Origin: Methylohalobius sp964654415
GTDB lineage: Bacteria > Pseudomonadota > Gammaproteobacteria > Methylococcales > Methylothermaceae
Reading direction: 5' to 3'
DNA: 64,000 nt
Assembly (NCBI GenBank): GCA_964654415.1
Contig: CAZZIP010000002.1
Span: 186,001-250,000, forward strand
Both the position numbers and the translations under genes were made by a program. The notes beneath the pieces are model-generated. The model was given only the letters and a program-made list of their open reading frames with translations. It was not told where the DNA came from and did no database searches. Position 1 is the stretch's first letter. The number at the start of each line of letters is the position of its first letter. Of this stretch, positions 60,119 to 64,000 are shown in pieces.

Positions 60119-60679
60119 ATGCGGGATGATATAAATTGGAAATTATCTTTGCTCCTGGACGACGAATTGGACCCCAGTGAAGCTATCGGTTTGTTGGAAC
60201 AAATCTATCAAGATTCGGAACTGCTCAACAAATGGTATGGCTATCAGACCATTCGCCAGGCCCTGAAAGTAGGTGGAGGGATTCAGCCGCAGCCGGATTT
60301 CCTCGAACGGGTTAGGGTCGCTCTTGCCGACGAGGTGTTGGTAGTATCTTCTGATTTGTCTCGGCAAGGGCGATGGGTATTCAATTTTAAGCGTTTCAAT
60401 TTTGGGCGTTGGACTATGCCGATGGCGCTGGCTGCAATTGTCGCCGCGTTCGTCGTCATAGCGAGCAAGAAGGTAGTTTTCGATTCACCCGATTCGGCGG
60501 CACAGTTATCGGTTGCAAGGCCGACGCAATTTGGCGAGGGAAAGTCTGGCCAGCGGACCTCTGGCTATGCCGAATTGGAAGATTATTATCTGTTGGTTCA
60601 CAGTGAGGATAGTCTGTATTTGACCGGACCACAGCATATGCTCGGTTATGCTCGTATCGTCAGCCATGGTGGGCGATGA
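60119..60679 (+). CDS. rseA: Anti-sigma-E factor RseA
   Basis: 186 residues. The N-terminal sigma-binding domain (WKLSLLLDDELDPSEAIGLLEQI ... YGYQTIRQAL) is conserved; one membrane helix lies at about 100-116 (MPMALAAIVAAFVVIAS) and a short periplasmic part follows. Holds RpoE inactive until cleaved by regulated proteolysis. Sixteen bases after rpoE. Confidence 0.92.
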   Translation: MRDDINWKLSLLLDDELDPSEAIGLLEQIYQDSELLNKWYGYQTIRQALKVGGGIQPQPDFLERVRVALADEVLVVSSDLSRQGRWVFNFKRFNFGRWTMPMALAAIVAAFVVIASKKVVFDSPDSAAQLSVARPTQFGEGKSGQRTSGYAELEDYYLLVHSEDSLYLTGPQHMLGYARIVSHGGR

Positions 60680-60680
60680 A

Positions 60681-61667
60681 ATGGGGCATGTCAATTTACG
60701 CCGGGCGTTTGGCTGGTTGCTCGCCTGTTGGAGCGTTGTAGCGCTGGCAGCGAAGGTCGAGCGTCAAGATCCGTCCGAGTGGCTCCGGGCGATGGCCGAA
60801 GCTATGCAGCGCCTCGATTACCAGGCCACGCTTGCTTACAGTCGGGATAATCGGATCCAAACTCTACGTCTAGTGCATGATGTCAAAGATGGGGTAGTGC
60901 GCGAGCGTTTCCAAGCTCTTAACGATTCGTTGCGGGTAGTGGTGCGGGAGGCAAATAAGGTAACTTGTTATTTCCCAGAATGGCGCACCATGACGGTGGA
61001 ATCTCGCGACCTGTCTCACTCTTTGCTCAGGGAGTGGCCGACGCAATGGCTGGGAGATGCCAAATTTTACCGCCTCGCGCTGGGGCGGCAAGGTCGTGTG
61101 GCTGAGCGCGCGGCCCAAGAGATTATGATCGAGCCTTTGGATGCTTATCGCTATGGCCGGCGCATCTGGCTCGATGTGGAGAGCAAGCTGCCGCTGCAGC
61201 TCGAATTATTAGACCCCGAGGATCGTGTGCTCGAAGCCTTTGTCGTCACCGAGTTGATCGTGGGAGACGTTGGCCAACAGGCGGCAGATTTAGAATCGAG
61301 GCCAGATGGTGGAGCTGAACCCTGGAAGGTACTCGACCGCGTAGAAGTACCGGCCGATCGGCGTTGGCGATTGACGCAACTGCCGCAAGGGTTCACCGAG
61401 GTCAAACGTAGCCGCCGCAAAGACCTCACGGACTCTGCGCCGGTAGACCATATTCTCGTCACTGACGGATTGGCTTCGGTTTCTGTTTATATCAAACAAC
61501 AGGGTGAAGATTCCGAGTTGGACTCGGCTAGCCGGCGCTTGGGTGCGGTCAACGTGTACAATCGCCGCATCGATGGCTATTTGGTCACGGTGTTGGGGGA
61601 TGTTCCGCCTGAAACCGTCCGTTTGATCGGTGATGGTGTGCAAGAAGCCGAGTCGACGCTCGAATAG
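60681..61667 (+). CDS. rseB: Sigma-E regulatory protein RseB (MucB)
   Basis: 328 residues from the ATG next to the rseA stop (signal peptide MGHVNLRRAFGWLLACWSVV). MucB/RseB domains: WLRAMAEAMQRLDYQATLAYS at the start and VYIKQQGEDSELDSASRRLGAVNVYNRRI near the end. Periplasmic; shields RseA from proteolysis and senses lipoproteins or lipopolysaccharide. ATG 60666 and GTG 60669 are alternatives. Confidence 0.9.
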   Translation: MGHVNLRRAFGWLLACWSVVALAAKVERQDPSEWLRAMAEAMQRLDYQATLAYSRDNRIQTLRLVHDVKDGVVRERFQALNDSLRVVVREANKVTCYFPEWRTMTVESRDLSHSLLREWPTQWLGDAKFYRLALGRQGRVAERAAQEIMIEPLDAYRYGRRIWLDVESKLPLQLELLDPEDRVLEAFVVTELIVGDVGQQAADLESRPDGGAEPWKVLDRVEVPADRRWRLTQLPQGFTEVKRSRRKDLTDSAPVDHILVTDGLASVSVYIKQQGEDSELDSASRRLGAVNVYNRRIDGYLVTVLGDVPPETVRLIGDGVQEAESTLE

Positions 61668-61698
61668 ATCGTAAAATTTTTAGAGTTTTGACACCACC

Positions 61699-61720
61699 AG
61701 CGGGCTGCGGCCCGCTTTGG
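61699..61720 (+). terminator. Terminator-like hairpin between rseB and mucD
   Basis: AGCGGGC (61699-61705) and GCCCGCT (61710-61716) with a TGCG loop, followed by a short TTGGTTTG run. It could partly separate rpoE-rseA-rseB from mucD. Confidence 0.6.
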
Positions 61721-61764
61721 TTTGCTTATGGGGGATTGTTCATGAATGCACGGGATGCAAACTG

Positions 61765-63201
61765 ATGAGACGAAATCTTCGTGAAATGATCTGGTTACTT
61801 TGGGTTTTAGGGCTAGTAAGCTGGAGCGCTCTTGCCGGCAGCTTGCCGGATTTCACGGAACTGGTAGCAAAAACCGGCCAGGCGGTAGTCAACATCAGCA
61901 CCACCAAAAAGGTGGAGCCGGAAGAACTACCGCAGCTTCCGGAAGGAATGGAAATTCCCGAAGGATCGCCTCTAGAAGACTTGCTCAAACACTTTTTCGG
62001 GCAGCAGGGGGTACCGCAAGAGACCCGCTCGCTGGGATCTGGCTTTATCATTTCTACCGATGGCTACATCATCACCAACCACCATGTGGTAAAGAACGCT
62101 AGCGAAATCATCGTACGCCTGCAGGACCGGCGTGAACTCATCGCCAAACTGGTAGGGTCTGATGCTAGGAGTGACTTGGCCTTGTTGAAGGTAGAGGCTC
62201 AAGGCTTGCCGATTGTTAAGACGGGGTCGGCGAAAGACCTGAAGGTGGGTGAGTGGGTGGTGGCGATCGGTTCCCCTTTTGGGTTTGACCACTCGGTTAC
62301 GGCAGGTATCGTGAGCGCCAAGGGCAGAAACCTGCCGGGCGACAATTACGTGCCGTTCATCCAGACCGACGTAGCGATCAATCCGGGCAATTCCGGTGGC
62401 CCCTTGTTCAATCTGGCCGGCGAGGTGGTCGGAGTCAACTCTCAGATCTACAGCCGTACTGGCGGTTTCATGGGCCTGTCGTTTGCGATCCCGATCGATA
62501 TCGCCCTCGAGGTGGTCGATCAGCTCAAGACCCAAGGCAAAGTCATCCGCGGTTGGCTAGGAGTGCAGATTCAGGATGTCACCCGTGAATTGGCTGAATC
62601 CTTCGATATGAATCGTCCTTATGGGGCGTTGGTCGCTCAAGTATTGCCCAACAGTCCTGCCGCGGTAGCTGGGTTACAGGTGGGTGATGTCATTGTGGAA
62701 TACGACGGTCATCCGATCGAGTCCTCCTCGATGTTGCCGCCGTTGGTGGGAGTCACCCCGGTGGGTAAAATCGCACCGATCCAAGTGCTGCGGGAAGGTC
62801 GGACGCTCTCTATCCAAGTGAAGATTGGTCAGCTTCCGGAAGAAAAAGGAGAGCAGCTAGCAGGTCAATCAGCCCCAGACGGAGTCGAGGTGAAATCTTT
62901 GGGTTTGGTAGTCGCGAATCTCTCTGGGGAAGAGCGTACGCGCTTAGGAGTTAAAGAGGGCGTGGTGGTCGTGCGCCAAGTACTAGCTGGACCGGCGAGC
63001 GAGGCCGGAATTCGTGCAGGAGACCTGCTTTTGCGCTTGGGCAAAACGCCAATCCGTGATGTAGCGGACTTAGAACGTCAGCTGGCTCTTTTGTCAAAGG
63101 ACAAACCGATGGCCGTTTTAGTGAAACGGGGGGAAGATTCTCTGTATTTGGCTTTCAAGCCAAGCATAGATGGGGACAATAAGAAACCGAATCAACCGTG
63201 A
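61765..63201 (+). CDS. mucD: Periplasmic serine protease MucD (DegP/HtrA family)
   Basis: 478 residues. A signal peptide (LLWVLGLVSWSALAG) precedes the trypsin-like domain with H (TNHHVVK), D (SDLALLKV) and S (GNSGGPL) of the triad, and two PDZ domains (GWLGVQIQDVTRELAESF; AGIRAGDLLLRLG). Degrades misfolded envelope proteins and works in the RpoE circuit. Its TGA overlaps the lepA start. Confidence 0.95.
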   Translation: MRRNLREMIWLLWVLGLVSWSALAGSLPDFTELVAKTGQAVVNISTTKKVEPEELPQLPEGMEIPEGSPLEDLLKHFFGQQGVPQETRSLGSGFIISTDGYIITNHHVVKNASEIIVRLQDRRELIAKLVGSDARSDLALLKVEAQGLPIVKTGSAKDLKVGEWVVAIGSPFGFDHSVTAGIVSAKGRNLPGDNYVPFIQTDVAINPGNSGGPLFNLAGEVVGVNSQIYSRTGGFMGLSFAIPIDIALEVVDQLKTQGKVIRGWLGVQIQDVTRELAESFDMNRPYGALVAQVLPNSPAAVAGLQVGDVIVEYDGHPIESSSMLPPLVGVTPVGKIAPIQVLREGRTLSIQVKIGQLPEEKGEQLAGQSAPDGVEVKSLGLVVANLSGEERTRLGVKEGVVVVRQVLAGPASEAGIRAGDLLLRLGKTPIRDVADLERQLALLSKDKPMAVLVKRGEDSLYLAFKPSIDGDNKKPNQP

Positions 63202-64000
63202 CCGACTTAAGACATATCCGGAATTTTTCCATCATTGCCCATATCGATCACGGCAAATCGACCCTGGCCGACCGCTTTATCCAGATCTGCGGCGGCCTAG
63301 AGGATCGAGAGATGACCGAGCAGGTGCTCGATTCGATGGAGATCGAGCGCGAGCGTGGGATCACCATCAAAGCTCAGAGCGTGACGCTGAACTATGTGGC
63401 CGAGGACGGCCAAACTTACCAGCTCAACTTCATCGACACCCCCGGTCACGTAGATTTCTCTTATGAAGTGTCGCGTTCGCTCGCTGCTTGTGAGGGAGCG
63501 CTTTTGGTGGTGGATGCTGCCCAAGGAGTGGAGGCCCAGACCGTCGCCAATTGCTACACTGCAATTGAGCAGGGACTGGAAGTGGTGCCAGTGCTTAACA
63601 AAATCGATCTGCCGGCGGCCAACCCACAGCGGGTCAAGCGCGAGATCGAGGAGATCATCGGCATTCCGGCCGACGAGGCGCTGGAGATCAGTGCTAAGAC
63701 TGGTCTTGGGGTAAAACAGGTCTTAGAGCAGATCATCGCCAAAATTCCGCCCCCAGTCGGAGAGGTGGATGCCCCTCTGCAGGCTTTGATAATAGATTCC
63801 TGGTTCGACAATTATCTAGGCGTGGTATCGCTGGTGCGCGTGGTCAACGGGTCCTTGTCCAAGCGCCAGCGCATCACCGTAATGTCTACTGGCAAGACTT
63901 ATCAGGTAGATCAAGTCGGTGTGTTCACTCCCAAGCGGCAAACCAAGGAGTCGCTTGGTGCTGGAGAAGTCGGGTTTGTGGTAGCGGGGATCAAAGATAT
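63198..64000 (+). CDS. lepA: Translation elongation factor 4 LepA (3' end outside window)
   Basis: The first 267 codons, starting at GTG overlapping the mucD stop (GTGA). VTDLRHIRNFSIIAHIDHGKS carries the G1 motif, and DTPGHVDF, NKIDLP and the effector loop DSMEIERERGIT follow. A GTPase that back-translocates or remodels stalled ribosomes. The domain II start is visible before the edge. Confidence 0.96.
   Translation, partial: MTDLRHIRNFSIIAHIDHGKSTLADRFIQICGGLEDREMTEQVLDSMEIERERGITIKAQSVTLNYVAEDGQTYQLNFIDTPGHVDFSYEVSRSLAACEGALLVVDAAQGVEAQTVANCYTAIEQGLEVVPVLNKIDLPAANPQRVKREIEEIIGIPADEALEISAKTGLGVKQVLEQIIAKIPPPVGEVDAPLQALIIDSWFDNYLGVVSLVRVVNGSLSKRQRITVMSTGKTYQVDQVGVFTPKRQTKESLGAGEVGFVVAGIKD

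Overview
The window comes from a gammaproteobacterium and is gene dense, with no rRNA, recognisable tRNA, CRISPR array, prophage or insertion sequence. The class call rests on smc-zipA-ligA (ZipA is gammaproteobacterial) and on rpoE-rseA-rseB-mucD-lepA. A formaldehyde-activating-enzyme paralogue and unusually many copper proteins suggest a methylotroph or methanotroph, perhaps of the Methylococcales. That last step is inference: no methane or methanol oxidation gene lies in the window.

Layout. 1-1.2 kb: end of an exbB-exbD pair and two small genes. 1.2-11.3 kb, minus strand: a metal-uptake locus. It has a complete TonB2-type energising operon (DUF3450, TtpC-like channel, ExbB, ExbD, TonB, TPR) followed by SmbP-like protein, TonB-dependent receptor, CopC, an unknown membrane protein and a PepSY-type membrane protein. 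A near-consensus sigma-54 promoter precedes the second half. 11.6-14.9 kb: ribosome hibernation factor, B12-dependent ribonucleotide reductase, DUF2333 protein. 15-23.2 kb: a redox island with a cupredoxin/YVTN-propeller protein, a two-domain multicopper oxidase, two closely related Cys-rich HTH regulators, a LuxR-type regulator, a GlcG-like haem-binding protein, a pentahaem cytochrome, a DUF3365 monohaem protein and a small membrane cytochrome candidate. 23.2-36.7 kb: housekeeping (Uma2, QueF, SMC, ZipA, LigA, diguanylate cyclase, PpiC-type lipoprotein, BolA, YciI, YciB, DUF1244, MIF-like, FliL-like, DUF502).

36.7-40.9 kb: a copper operon (CopZ-like chaperone, HMA-TauE/SafE-cupredoxin fusion, CopA ATPase). 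40.9-44.7 kb: nucleotidyltransferase, membrane-spanning MutS-like ATPase, flavin reductase, HAD phosphatase. 44.7-48.5 kb: a 59-aa protein behind a sigma-54 promoter, lipase, NAD-type isocitrate dehydrogenase, Fae paralogue, HAD hydrolase. 48.6-55.2 kb: glycogen genes glgA, glgB, glgC, malQ. 55.2-57.7 kb: the three AmmeMemoRadiSam genes. 57.7-64 kb: nadB, then rpoE-rseA-rseB, mucD and the start of lepA.

Together the copper genes could cover outer-membrane import, periplasmic binding, inner-membrane handling and efflux, and the multicopper oxidase would be a consumer. The redox island, bracketed by duplicated regulators whose cysteine spacing suggests a metal or Fe-S sensor, is the best candidate for an undescribed system. 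Annotated starts were adjusted where a Shine-Dalgarno sequence, signal peptide or four-base overlap decided them; several genes begin with GTG or TTG.
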